From Meloidogyne chitwoodi (lineage: Eukaryota > Nematoda > Chromadorea > Rhabditida > Meloidogynidae), in the NCBI GenBank assembly GCA_015183035.1, contig JACZZP010000005.1, positions 1,488,001 to 1,552,000 on the forward strand: a stretch of 64,000 nucleotides of DNA. Reading direction: 5' to 3'. Position 1 is the stretch's first letter, and each line of letters begins with the position of its first letter. Shown here in pieces: positions 34,270 through 45,814 of this stretch. The notes beneath the pieces are model-generated. The model was not told where the DNA came from and searched no databases. It saw only the letters and a program-made list of their open reading frames with translations. Position numbers and translations under genes: made by a program.

Positions 34270-37200
34270 CTATTTTTCTTTCGATATCTTCTCATTTGAA
34301 GATTGTTCATTCGGAGGTTGTTGCTTTTCTTCAGCACTAAATAAATTTTGAACCTAAATAATATTATTAAAATAAAAACAATTATTGTTTTATTACTGGG
34401 GGATCTATCATTTGAAGAGTTTTTCGAGTAAGTCTGTGTTGTCCTGTGTGTTGATCTCTACCAAAATATTGTACACTTATTTTTTGGCCAACCTTTTGAG
34501 AAACGAAATAAAAAATGAAGAAAAGATAAAAAACCTCAAAACCAAGAGCATGAGAATTTTTTCTTCCTGGTGCCGAGGAAAGGTCAGAATTCCTAATCCA
34601 AATAGAACGGCCATCTTTTTTAAGTGAAACATGAATACCACCCTCCAATATACGAACAATTTGAGCCTAATAAAATAATTTTAGTTTTTAATAAATAAAG
34701 CCTTTATTAACTTTATAAAAAGCTCCAAACTGGTATTGTTCATCTTGTTGTTCCTCCATTAATTTTTCGATCATTGTTTTTGCTTTATTTAGAGATTCTG
34801 GATTTGGGGCAAATAATTGAATGTTTGCATCATCTTCTGAACTAACCTTTAAAATTCTTAAATTAGTAAAATAATATATAAAAATACAAACTTTTACGCC
34901 TGTTTCAGATTCAATTAATTTTGCATTATAAGCACCTGATCTAAACAAAATTGGCCTTTTATAACTTGGCAATTGCATTAATTCAATTATTGGAACAGAA
35001 GCTTTCAATTCTGACCTTAACAATTTTTATTTGAAAAATAGCATGAATATTTAACCTTGGTTCAGCAATTTCTTCTCGCATAAGAGAAAGAACGTGTTCA
35101 ATTCCATATTTTCCTTTTTTTAAAGCTTCACGGAATACTCTAATTAAAAAACATAAAATCAAATTATAATGAATATTTTATTTTACTTTAAAGGAATTCC
35201 ACAAATTTTTAAATCCATTTGCATAGCGGTAAAACCCTGTGAAGTTCCTGCAATTTTAAAATCCATATCACCGCTGAAGTCTTCAAAGCCTGCCAAATCA
35301 GTTAGAAGCAAATATTTATCCGGAAACTTATTTCTGAGAGAATAAAGGAATTTGAAAATATTTAAGCAAAATTATTTAATAAACCTATCAATCTCATTTA
35401 TCAAATCGCTATCAGATTCCTTCTCGTCATTTTTATCCGTAATTAATCCCACTGCTAAACCAGCGACATGGTTAGCCAGCAAAGGCACCCCAGAATCAAA
35501 AAGAGCCATAGAACCTGCACATACAGATGCCATTGATGTGCTTCCATTGGATTCCAACACCTTTAAAAATTATCTATCTACAATTGCAAAAAATAATTAA
35601 ATTAACCTGACAGGCCAGCCGAACTGTATAAGGAAAATCCTCTGGAATTACATTTCGGAGGGCTTTCTCAGCCAACAATCCATGACCAACCTCTCTTCGA
35701 TTAGAGCTAGAATCTTAATTAAAAATATAAAAATAATTATTTATTTTGTATTTTAACTTGGCCCATCAATTTCATTCGTCGCAAATTGAGGAAATTCGTA
35801 ATGTAACATAAAGGACTTCTTCCTTTGAGCACCCAAAAGTTGCTAAATTAATATTTTATTAAAAAAAAATTAATTTAACAAAACCGCAATAGCGTCAGGA
35901 TGAAAGGCTGCCTGTGGAGAGTCGAAAGTAACAGTAGAGAGAACCTAAGCATTAAAAATTTAAACAAAAACTTCTAAAAGTTAAATTACTTGAGACTGTC
36001 CCCGTTGAAAAAGTGCGGATCCATGTAATTTCCTATATAGATTAACCCGGCATTTAATTGGCCTAAATTCATCTGAGTGACGTCCATCAATGCGAATACC
36101 TGTTTCTAATAAAATATTGCGATGAACACGTTTGACCTAAAAAAAATTAAAATATTTATTTAAACAGAAATTACAATTTGTGTAAAAGCAGCTCTAAGGA
36201 TTGGTTCAGTATATTTTTGTGGCTGTCTGTCCATTAATAAACGCCATCCTTGGAATACCTTAATAAATGCAAAAATAAATAAAAAATAAATTTAAAAAAT
36301 AGATAAACATTTTCAATTGCTTCTCCACGTGTAGATTTGCTATGTGTGTGTTCTTTTAAAACAGTCTCAATAGCCCCTTCACAAACAGAAACCTTTTCAA
36401 GTAAATCAGCACTGAATTCATTCGCATAATACTAGAAATTTTATTTATAAAACTAAAAGAAATGAAATAACTTTATATTTTTCGCGTCCAACGACTTTAG
36501 CCAATCGTTCTATTGCTCGTTGTGTTAGACGAATTTCATCAAGTCCTTGTTGAATGCATTGAACTAAATTAATTTATGAGTATAAAAATTAAAATATTCG
36601 ATATTTTTGAATTTTATAAAATTAAATACAAAAATTAGACAAAATTTTTAAAATTAAAATATTACCGAATTTATCAACTTCAACTTCTTTACCTTCCATT
36701 TCAACCATAATTATACGATAATTATTTTCTTTCGGTTTTTTGTTTTGAGCAGTTCCAGCTAAAATAAGGTCAAGACTGCTATGCTTTAATTGTTCATGTG
36801 AAGGATTAACAATTATCTGAAATTAAATTTTTTATTTATAAGATCAGGCTTTAAATAAACCTTTTCATCGATAATTCCAACTCTAGCTGCAGCAATCAAA
36901 CAGTGTTGGGGAACTGGGGAAACAGCCAAAGCTGCAGATGCAACGTTTATTCCCATAATTACAGCATCACCAGTTTCTGTATCTAGTGCCAAAGGTTTGC
37001 AAACAATCGAAAAAACATAAAAATTAAAAGTGAATAATTTAAAATAAAACCTGAGTCTTGAAAGGAAAATCTCCTAAAATTGTAGGACGAACAGAGCGAT
37101 CAATTACTCGAGAAAATGCAATATCCTACAAGGTTATAGACATACAAATACCGAAAACAATAAAACTTGTTCACTGTTCATATCACGTCGAAAATAATTC

Positions 37201-37911
37201 ATTGGAATACGTCCAAGAGCAGAAGAAGATGGTCGAAAATCAACAGTAAGTGGAAGACCAGTTAAATTTTGCTAAAAAATCTTTTGTTTACATTAAAAAT
37301 AAATACCGAATCATTATTAATTTTAATTGAATTTGGTTTTTCAATATTCTTTTCACTCTTCTTATTAAATATTTCGCCAATTTCATATTCATCCTGATTC
37401 GATTCCATTGTATCATCATCTAATTCTTCATTTTCATTATTTTTGGTTAATTCTAAACGTTCATTTTCTTCAATTTCCTTAAGTAATTCTTCTTCATTTG
37501 AAAAAGTCTGAGTATATTTACAAACAATAGTCCCAAGAATCTAGAATAATTAAATAAAAATTAAAATTAGAAAAAAGAAATCAAAACTGCATTATCTTCA
37601 TCTGTATTTAACACAACAGAACCAGAAGCTAAACGAGCCATTGCTCCAGCACGAAATTCCCAACGTTTTCCACTGGAAAATTGCACAAATTCAGCATGCT
37701 CACAAATATTTTGTTTTTTACTTCCTATACTAAAATTTTTTTTTAATAATAAATTTAAATTGTAAATATTATATTTTTACCTTTCCGTGGAAGACGTACT
37801 ATTTGCCCTTTTTTGCAGATTTCTCAAATAATTTAAATAGTATGTAGATGTTCGATTACAAAAAGTAAAATGACGCTTAAATATTGTTCTTGCATGTTTA
37901 GCTTGGGGCAT
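34270..37911 (-). CDS. PNPT1: Polyribonucleotide nucleotidyltransferase, mitochondrial (PNPase)
   Basis: Phosphorolytic 3'-5' exoribonuclease and RNA-import factor of mitochondria. Start at 37911 ([15 protein letters not shown]), with an arginine/lysine-rich likely mitochondrial presequence. The first RNase PH domain shows [47 protein letters not shown] and [19 protein letters not shown]. The second shows [20 protein letters not shown] and [19 protein letters not shown]. Next is the KH domain ([20 protein letters not shown]), then an S1 domain ending [20 protein letters not shown]. The protein stops at KISKEK. About sixteen exons. An acidic, repeat-poor stretch of some 70 residues ([19 protein letters not shown] onward) is inserted in the first RNase PH domain between GTIVCKYT and LPLTVDFRP; this is not usual for the family. 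Confidence 0.94.
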
Positions 37912-38398
37912 TATTCTGGAACAATAAAATAAAGTATTTATTTAAAGAAACGAAGGAAAATAAAAAAATAATAATAAATAAACCGCGGGACTCAAATGAA
38001 CTGCTAAAAATTAGTACAGCACGATTGGTCGCGGGCCGATTTATTGCGGCAATTAAAATTGAAAATGACTTTTCACGTGGACAATAAAAATTTACATAAA
38101 TTAAATTAAATTTTTTTAATACATTAAAATATATATATATAGGTATGTAGTATTATAATCTAAATTTAAGTGATTTAAAAATAACTTTAATAAAAAATAT
38201 TAAAAATATATTCATTTTAGATTATTAAATATTTTTTAAAAACCTTAACAAAATTATGTAAATTCTTTTTTTTATAAAAAAAGTTAAAAATTAATACAAT
38301 ATAAAATGAAAATTTTTGAGAATATTTTTATAAATTAAAAAAAGGATTTTTTACTCTAAAATCCCCAAAAGAATAGAAAAAACAAAAAATGAATTTTG
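37912..38398. other. Divergent intergenic region; outer part of an inverted repeat
   Basis: Lies between PNPT1 (leftward) and the small secreted gene at 38399. From about 38220 rightward it belongs to the left arm of the large inverted duplication described separately, so it probably includes the duplicated promoter. The region 37983-38066 is GC-richer and adjoins the PNPT1 start. Confidence 0.5.
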
Positions 38399-38788
38399 GT
38401 ATAATTATTGTTTTCTTTTTCTTTATTTTGGTTATTCAAATTATTCAAGTATATTAAATATTTATATATTTTTTTTTAATTTTATTTAAAATTTAGGCAA
38501 AATATGTAAACAATTATTTAACTGAAACTTTTACCGAAGAAAGTAACAATTATGAACAAAATAATATTTATGAATCAACAAACTTACCAACTGAAATACC
38601 TTATTTAGATAAAGAAAATTCTTCATCATCAACTCAATTATCACCCATTGACTATTAAAAATATATTTTTAAATAATTATAATTATAAATTTATAAAAAT
38701 AAAAAAGTTGTCTTAAATATAAATTATAAAATAAATATTTTTTAATCTTATTTTTAAAGAGTTTCAATATTATTAATTAGAATTACTA
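38220..38788. repeat. Left arm of a 0.55-kb inverted gene duplication
   Basis: This arm, complete with a small gene (38399-38658), is repeated in reverse complement at about 41402-41931. Shared blocks include TTTTTTAAAAACCTTAACAA upstream of the gene, both exons and the intron position, and AAAAAAGTTGTCTTAAATAT downstream. The arms are about 2.6 kb apart. Differences are small indels and substitutions. Confidence 0.9.
38399..38658 (+). CDS. Small secreted protein, copy A of an inverted pair
   Basis: Not recognised. Exon 1 encodes the leader MNFGIIIVFFFFILVIQIIQ. A 49-bp intron follows, and exon 2 begins AKYVNNYLTETFTEESNNYE and ends SSSSTQLSPIDY. About 70 residues. The mature part is acidic, rich in N, S, T and E, without cysteine, and has two YESTNLPTE-type stretches (potential O-glycosylation). 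The paralogue at 41537-41788 is nearly identical but lacks the two residues FT in ETFTEESN and the block IPYLDKE before NSSSS. Conservation of reading frame with in-frame indels between the copies supports real coding. Function unknown; secretion is inferred. Confidence 0.8.
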
Positions 38789-39182
38789 TGTAACTAATTA
38801 TAGATTTTAATTTTTTAAATAAATTTATTGAAATTATTTGACAAATTTTAAAATTTAATATTTAATTTTCGTCATTTTAATTTAAGAAATTGAAATATTT
38901 AATAAAATTAATGAAATTAAATAATAAAAATAAATTCTCTCTCTCTCTCACTATTTAATTAAATATATTACTATTTGGCATTAAATAAAATAATTTATTT
39001 TATTTCCAGTTTGTATATTTTGAATTATATATTTACGCAACACTGAATATTTTTTATTAAATTTTTTGATTTAGTAAATTATATAACTAATTAAATTAAA
39101 AAAGTTTTCATAATTTTAAAAAATAATTTTATTTAAATAATCTTTTTATTTTATTTTTTAAAATTAAATTTCTTAAATTATA
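38659..39182. other. Intergenic spacer between copy A and the next gene
   Basis: The first 130 bp belong to the left inverted-repeat arm. A CT microsatellite (TCTCTCTCTCTC near 38937) is present. Otherwise A/T-rich with no gene recognised. Confidence 0.45.
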
Positions 39183-41261
39183 ATGTTATCTGCTACTTTT
39201 ACCTTTGCTAATTTTCGTTCACGTTCACTGTCATTTAATTCATTTATTGGCAAAAATAATAAACATGGTCAACAAAATTATTTAATTAAAAAGGATGATT
39301 GTAATTTATTATTACGCCATAATAGTGAAAATTTATTTAATAAACAATTTTTCCAATTTCCATTATCAAAAAGTATTAATTCTTCGTTTACCTCATCATC
39401 AACACAATCAGTAAATTTAAAGTGTATATCAAAATCTTGGCCAAAGAATGATTGGATTAGAAATGAATTAACAGGTAAGAAATTTAATTTTTTAAATAAA
39501 AATTATTATTAAAAAAACTTCAAAATTAAGAATTATTAAAAATTGTTTATATAATAGTAGTAAATATTTTTATAAATATAATTAAATTTAACATATAATA
39601 ATACATTATATTTTAAATAAATAAGTTATATGTTTATTAATTAATTTGGACAGAAAAGTAAAAATGTATATTTTCCTATTAAATTATAAAATAGTCAAAA
39701 AAATAAATAAAATAAAATTAAACAATATTTTAAAAAATTTCTATATTTAAATGAAAAATAATTATATTATTATTGTTTTTTTAAAAGAAACAAAAGGTAT
39801 TTTACGCTTATAAATAATTATTATATTCTAATTTAATTTATTTAAAATTTATTTTTCCCTAAAACAAAATCTGAAAATATTTATAAACGTAGAGGAAGTT
39901 AAGTCTAAAATTTCATTTATTTAAGAGAAAATAGATTTTATATAAAATAGGTATATTTTGAAATTTGTAAAAGAATAAATATTTAGTAGTAATAATATTA
40001 TAAATAAATAGTTTAATTTTTTCATAATATAATAAAAATAATGAAACATTTAAAAGGCAAGTTTTTAGTTTAAATTCTATTAATTAATTATATTTATTTA
40101 ATTATTTAATAAAAACATTTTTTAATTTTATTGGATATTTAAAAAATATAATTAAATATTTACATTAGGAATATTTATTTTATCCATCAATCATTCAATT
40201 TTTTAAATTAAATTAATTTAAAAATAGAGAATATCCAAAGTTGTTAAATAAATTTAAACTTTTATTTAATTTCTTTTCTAAAATAAATTACCTTTTAATT
40301 AATATATTCACAGATATGTTTAATGTTTTTCTTTCTTTGGCCAAAAGTGGTACAACAAATAGTGCAATATTTAATACTTCAGGGAGTTATTAATTTAATA
40401 AACTTATTATTAAATATATAAATTAATATATTTTAGTCAATTTTGTTAATAAAGAACAAATTGTAAATGTAATATTAAAACAACAAAGGGCAAAATCTCG
40501 ATTAATTGATTCGTAATTAATTTTTAAATAAAATATTTTATTATTTTTAATTAGTTATAAAATTCTTCAAAATTCAATAAAACAAATGAAAGAGGAATAT
40601 ACAAAATCAAAAAAACAAAATTTAATTGGTCGTTATATAAATATGCAAAGAATGATTTTTAATTTAATTCAAGTTGAACGTCAATATTGGCAAATGTATG
40701 ATCTTCCAATACAAGCTATTTCTGAAACACCTTTTGCTTATGTTCTTAGGTATTTTATTTTTAATAAAATAACAAATTTTATTTAAAAAAAGAGTTGTTG
40801 AATTATTTGATGAAAAAAATATTAAAAATAATAATAATTCATCTTTAACAATTTTAAAATCTGGGGGTGGTGCAATTAAACAACTTCTTGGAGCTTCTAT
40901 ATCTATTGCTGAAAGAACTAATGATGTATCTATGTGTACTATATTAAAAGGTAAAATATAATTATTTTATTTTAAAAATAATATTTTATTTAAAGGAAAA
41001 TCAGTTGAGGATTTAAATGAAATATGTTCCCAATTAAGTATTCAACTTTACAAATTAATAGACAAATATTTTGGAATAAGACTTTCAATTCGAGAATTAT
41101 CTAAAGCTTATAAACATACAAAATATTATCCATTAGTACCACGCTATAATTTGGTAATTTTTTTAATATAAATATTTATTTTAAATTTATTTTATTAGCT
41201 TAAGGCAATGATTAAAAGAATTATACGATCTCCAACTGTTTTAGAACTTGAATTATTATGA
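39183..41261 (+). CDS. Conserved-looking protein of unknown family
   Basis: Not recognised. Seven exons: 39183-39474, 40315-40388, 40437-40515, 40557-40749, 40793-40952, 40997-41154 and 41200-41261. The first intron is long (about 840 bp) and A/T-rich. The N-terminal 100 residues are serine/asparagine-rich (FRSRSLSFNSFIGKNNK). The rest is helical and well mixed in composition, e.g. QQRAKSRLIDSYKILQNSIK, VERQYWQMYDLPIQAISETP, LKSGGGAIKQLLGASISIAE, DKYFGIRLSIRELSKAYK and YYPLVPRYNLLKAMIKRIIR. No signal peptide or membrane segment, about 340 residues. The ordered look suggests a conserved intracellular protein. It lies entirely between the two arms of the inverted duplication, so it may have been inverted with or trapped by that event. 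Confidence 0.75.
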
Positions 41262-41401
41262 AGAAAATATTGTTTAAAAATACTTTTATTATTTTATTTT
41301 TTCAGCTTTAAATTTTAAAAAATAATAATAATTTTTTAATTAAGATATAATAATGTAATTTGACAAATATTTATTTAAAAAAATTAAAACAAAAATATAT
41401 T

Positions 41402-41931
41402 AGTAATTCTAATTAAAAATTAAAACTCTTTAAAAATAAGATTAAAATATTTATTTTAAATTTTATAATTTATATTTAAGACAACTTTTTTATTTTTATA
41501 AATTTAATTATATATTATAATTTTTTATAAATATTTTTAATAGTCAATTGGTGATAATTGAGTTGATGATGAAGAATTTTCAGTTGGTAAGTTTGTTGAT
41601 TCATAAATATTATTTTGTTCATAATTGTTACTTTCTTCGGTTTCAGTTAAATAATTGTTTACATAATTAGCCTAAATTTCAAAAATTTTAAATAAAATTT
41701 AAAAAAAATATATAAATATTTAATATACTTGAATAATTTGAATAGCCAAAATAAAGAGAAAGAAAACAATAATTATACCAAAATTCATTTTTTTTCTGTT
41801 TTTTGAGAGAAAAAATCCTTTTTTAATGAATAAAAATATTCTTAAAAATTTTCATTTTATATTGTATTACTTTTTTATAAAAAAAGAATTTACATAATTT
41901 TGTTAAGGTTTTTAAAAAATAGTTAATAATC
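41402..41931. repeat. Right arm of the 0.55-kb inverted gene duplication
   Basis: Reverse-complement copy of 38220-38788, containing gene copy B (41537-41788) plus about 130 bp of shared sequence on each side. The outer end is near GATTATTAA (41922-41931) and the inner end near AATTAGAATTACT, mirrored at about 41402. Confidence 0.9.
41537..41788 (-). CDS. Small secreted protein, copy B of an inverted pair
   Basis: Mirror copy of the gene at 38399-38658. The leader is MNFGIIIVFFLFILAIQIIQ; exon 2 begins ANYVNNYLTETEESNNYEQN, continues NIYESTNLPTENSSSSTQ and ends LSPIDY. It is about 61 residues, nine shorter than copy A through two in-frame deletions. Both copies keep signal peptide, intron position and stop. 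Function unknown. Confidence 0.8.
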
Positions 41932-42624
41932 GTAGGTAGATTGATTCCTATAAATATGTAAAGATTTTTTGATATATATATGTAAAAATAATTTTTAAAA
42001 ATAAAATTAAATACCTAATATGCAAATAATGAATCAAAACATAAAACATTTTGATATTAATTTTGATATTAATTTTGTTAAATTTCGTTAAAATATGTAG
42101 GAGTGATCCTGATTGGTATTTTACAATTAAAAACTTATTAAGGAGGGATTTTATGGGACAAATCCCGAAAAATCCAGAATGTAACCCTCTCAATCTAATC
42201 ACTTTTTTATTTAAAATAATACAGTATATTTCAAAATATTCGCGTTAAAATATTTTTGACAATATGATCTCGTGATTAAATGTCCGCAACAATTGGGTAC
42301 ACCTCAACTGAGTCTTCACGACTGAGTCTGGCTCAACTGGGTTACGCTTTAAACAACTAAATTCGTTTATTTTCATCTCATTCGACTCAGCTTTCATAGC
42401 TCTTTCAAATAGCTATCATTTGTATTTTTATATAATTCGTATCTAGGAGAAAACTTGTGTTAAATTCTAAAACGGTTGCTTGTTGAGTTAGACTCAGTCG
42501 TGTCAGCTCATTAAACTGCTCCCCGACAAGTACCAAAAATTTTCCAAAAAATATTTACATTTATTTTTTGTTTAAAAACGAATTATTATTTTTAAATTTA
42601 GTTCATATATCTAATTTTAATATT
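41789..42624. other. Divergent intergenic region with a MITE
   Basis: Contains the outer flank of the right inverted arm (to 41931), an AT-rich stretch, and the inverted-repeat element at 42317-42502. The short frames here overlap on both strands at 42050-42200 and look like chance. Confidence 0.45.
42317..42502. mobile_element. MITE-like element with 21-bp terminal inverted repeats
   Basis: CACGACTGAGTCTGGCTCAA (42317) pairs with the complement of TTGAGTTAGACTCAGTCGTG ending at 42502 (19 of 21 bases over the full arm). Related ACTGAGT/ACTCAG motifs occur just outside and inside. The interior is non-coding. Target duplication not identified. Confidence 0.55.
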
Positions 42625-43140
42625 ATGGAATCTAAACTACCACTTTCTAGAGTAAAAAAAATTTCAAAAATTTATTTAGATGAAAATTCGACAAATTCTG
42701 CAATAACAACTATATCTGCCGAGGCTGTTAATTTGTTGGCTATTGCAACAGTAAACATATATTGTTAATTAATTATTTTTAATCAATTTTTAGGAAAAAT
42801 ATATTCATCTTTTGAGTAAAGCTGCTTGGAATTGGACTTTGGCAACTAATCGAAAAACGTTACAAATTGTTGATCTTGGTTAGTTGATATTTAAAAAATA
42901 TGAATATTAAAAATTATAAATCTATTCCAATTTTTACTTTCGAATATTTTAACCTTTCATTTATAATTTATTATTATTTTTAATATATAATAAAATCAAA
43001 AATTAATTAATTTTAAATTTCTTTACAAAAAATCTGATAAAAACAATTTAGAGCAATGCATCAAACGAGATTGGCTTTTTGCTATATTAAATGATGGATT
43101 AAATGAATGGCCTGATGATGATGATAAAGAAGAAAATTAA
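42625..43140 (+). CDS. Histone-fold protein, CHRAC15/POLE4 (NF-YC-like) type
   Basis: Small nuclear histone-fold subunit, which in relatives heterodimerises within DNA polymerase epsilon or the CHRAC/ACF remodelling complex. Three exons from the ATG at 42625. They read LPLSRVKKISKIYLDENS, then TTISAEAVNLLAIATEKYIH (alpha-2 helix), then TNRKTLQIVDLEQCIKRDW (the R-K-T-L-x-x-x-DL motif before the last helix). The protein ends with an acidic tail (WPDDDDKEEN). About 99 residues, typical for POLE4/CHRAC1. The upstream ATG at 42568 would add 19 residues outside the domain and is less likely. RKTLQ-x-x-DL slightly favours POLE4. Followed after 208 bp by a gene on the same strand. Confidence 0.8.
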
Positions 43141-43348
43141 TCAGTTAAAAAACGAAATTGGTATAAATTTTTTCAGATCTTTCTAAATTATTTTTAAATT
43201 TATTTATTTTTTATTTTTAAATAATATAAATATATTGATTTTTATTCAGAATTTATTCATTAAAAGTTTTATATCTATTATTTTAACTAAATATTTTCAT
43301 TATTATTGTTTTTAATATATTCTTATAAAAATTCTTTTTGACAATTTA

Positions 43349-44119
43349 ATGGCTGAAAACTTTGAACAAACAGATCAAGTGTTGGAGGATCAAGATTTAC
43401 AAGTTGATAGAAAAGAATTTCGAAAAATTCAAGTATTTTTTTATTAAATATTTTTAAAAATTATTATAAATAGTTTGATGCATTTAAACATAATTTTTTG
43501 GATTCTTTTGATGAAGCTGGTTATGCAAAATTGGAACATTTAGTTTTAGATTCTAAAATTAAGAAAGAAGTTGTTAATACTGCTAGAAGACTTCAAAAGG
43601 CAAAAATATCACTCAAACTGTAATTTTTTTATATTTAATTAGGGATTTAACAATACATAAACTTTAATAGCAATTTTTTAAATTATTATGAGTAAAAAAT
43701 TTTAATGATTTTTTTTATTTTAGAATATTTATTTAAACTAAATTATATTTTAAAAATTCTATTTTAGCATAGAATGTAAAAATCCTTCAACAATAACACC
43801 AGTTTTAGAGAAAATTGATGAAGTTTTTTCAAATTTAATTGAAATTTCAAAACAATCAAGTGAATTTTCTACAAAAAATATTAAATTACCAAAATATGAT
43901 AAATTGGATATGAAATTTTTAATTGGAAAAATAAATGAGGAAGAAAATAATAAAAAAGAAGAAAATATTGCTGAAAAAGGTGATGATGACCAAGATCCAT
44001 TAAAATGGTTATGCCAATCAAATGAAAATTTTGAAAAAAAAATTATTGGACTAATTGGTGCTGCTGAATTATTATTAAATGAATGGCGTGAACTTAGAAA
44101 TTATTATAAAAAAGATTAA
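43349..44119 (+). CDS. Hydrophilic helical protein, unrecognised
   Basis: Three exons: 43349-43431, 43472-43621 and 43768-44119. It starts MAENFEQTDQVLEDQDLQVD and continues FDEAGYAKLEHLVLDSKIKK and EKIDEVFSNLIEISKQSSEF. It ends GAAELLLNEWRELRNYYKKD. About 190 residues, acidic, with predicted coiled-coil helices, no signal peptide, no membrane segment. It looks like an intracellular subunit of a complex. Its position 208 bp behind the histone-fold gene, same strand, would fit a nematode operon, but that is only a hypothesis. Confidence 0.7.
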
Positions 44120-44236
44120 AAATAATATTTAAAAAATTATATTTTTTTAGACTTTTTTGATTATATAATATTTTTTAAAATAAATATTTTTAATAATTAT
44201 AGAAATAAATTTAAAAAAAAAAAGAGAAAAATTTTA

Positions 44237-45814
44237 TCATTTAAATGTTAAAAATTTTGGAGTATTATAATGAGGTAAAAAAGGTGTTTTAAATATAGGA
44301 TTGTTTATTTTAACTATTGAATTTGTTGTATTTAAATTAGGTTTTGTGATTTTAAAATAATTTTTAGAAGATAATCTTTTACTACTACTATAATTAATTT
44401 GATTGAATTTTTTATTTATTTCATTACATTGTTGTAATGGAAATGTAAGAATTTCTTTACTTTGAGATATACAAAGTTGTTTTAATATTTCATATTTATT
44501 TAATTGTTCTTTGTTAGTTTTTTGATTTTCATTATTATTATAATTACTAAAATAATTAATTAAAAATTAATTTAAATAATAATAATTTTACATTAATGGA
44601 ACACTTTTGAAAAATGCAAAAGTTCCATCTAAACGATTAATTCTTTCATCTAAAAGTCGTAAACTTGTTGGCCATTTCCAATAATCAGTTAATTTATTTA
44701 AATTTTCTTCTTCTGTTAATGCTTGTGCTAATGAATAAACAAAATGATGACATTTAAATCCATCTTGACCTCCCCAAGGTCTTCCACCAATAACATTATG
44801 AGCTATTCTTTTTGCTTCTTCAATTGTAATTTTACGACTATAAAGAGGAGGATTAAATCCATTTTTAATATATTGACCACGAAAACGTTTAAGTGATGTT
44901 GTATCTATTTTTTCACTTAAATCTTGTTGATTTACAATAACATTTCCTTTTTCTTTTCGAAAAAGATTAAGTCCTTGTCGATTAAAATGAACTTTAATTA
45001 ATTATATATTTTAGTTATTTATTTTTTAAATAAATAAATAACTTACAACGTGCTATTTCTTTTTCATTATTATTTAAAAGAGTTAACATTGCATGACCAT
45101 CAAATAAAAAACGAAAAATATGTTTTGACTTAGGTTTTTCTCCTGTTATCATCCAACGATTATCAATTCGTCGCATTTTATGAGCAAAATCCCAAATATA
45201 CATTTTATCTCCTTTTAATTTTCTTAGTCGTTTTCCACCTCCTTTAATGTCAATATCTTGTTTAAAAAGGATTTGTCCACTTTTCTCTACATTTGGAACA
45301 AATTGATTATCTTCTTTGTTAGGATCAATATCTAAATATTTATTTAATTTTTAAAAAATAAAAAAAAATACATTCAACATCAATTCCATTTACAGCCTTC
45401 AGAACATCTTCAATATTAACTGTTTCATTTTTACGCGCTTTAAATCCATTTGGACCTTCAAAATCTTGAATCATCCAAATATCTCCACCATCAGCTTTAA
45501 AAAGAAAAAGAAAAATTAATTTAAATAATAAGAAGAATTTTTAAAATTATAATTTAATTATTTTATTAAAATATTATTTTTTAAAAAAACTAACAAAATT
45601 TAACTGGAACTTGAATTGTGTAAATTTGTGCTTCTTTAATAATAAAATAATTTAATAAATTATAAATAAAAATATTAATTAATCATAAAATATTTTTATT
45701 AAAAAATATTATACCTAGTTGATTTTCTGATGAAGTTCTTTCATTATTTAATAATTGAACTGCATAATACAATTGAAAATTAATAAAAATGATTAAAAAT
45801 ATAATAAATCTCAT
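44237..45814 (-). CDS. Secreted protein of unknown family
   Basis: Not recognised. The first exon gives a signal peptide (MRFIIFLIIFINFQLYYAVQ). A short exon encodes IKEAQIYTIQVPVKF. Later exons contain GGDIWMIQDFEGPNGFKARK, DKMYIWDFAHKMRRIDNRWM, HIFRFLFDGHAMLTLLNN, RFRGQYIKNGFNPPLYSRK, HNVIGGRPWGGQDGFKCHHF and YWKWPTSLRLLDERINRL. The tail is serine/asparagine/proline-rich and ends FLPHYNTPKFLTFK. About 370 residues. It is rich in tryptophan and aromatics with balanced composition, so it is probably a folded domain. No transmembrane segment after the leader. Could be a nematode-restricted secreted domain; enzyme class cannot be assigned. Confidence 0.8.

Noticed and set aside
34385..34627. 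Rightward frame over the PNPT1 S1 domain, and a second leftward frame at 34477-34659
   Set aside because: Both overlap well-supported PNPT1 exons in other frames. They are shadows.
35352..35600. Plus-strand frame opposite the PNPT1 second RNase PH domain
   Set aside because: The antisense strand encodes the conserved [12 protein letters not shown] block, so the plus frame is spurious.
37058..37249. Plus-strand 63-residue frame
   Set aside because: Antisense of PNPT1 exons; no independent support.
41948..42248. Overlapping frames on both strands (84 and 65 residues)
   Set aside because: Mutually antisense, low complexity at their ends, no splice sites, no leader. Read as intergenic.
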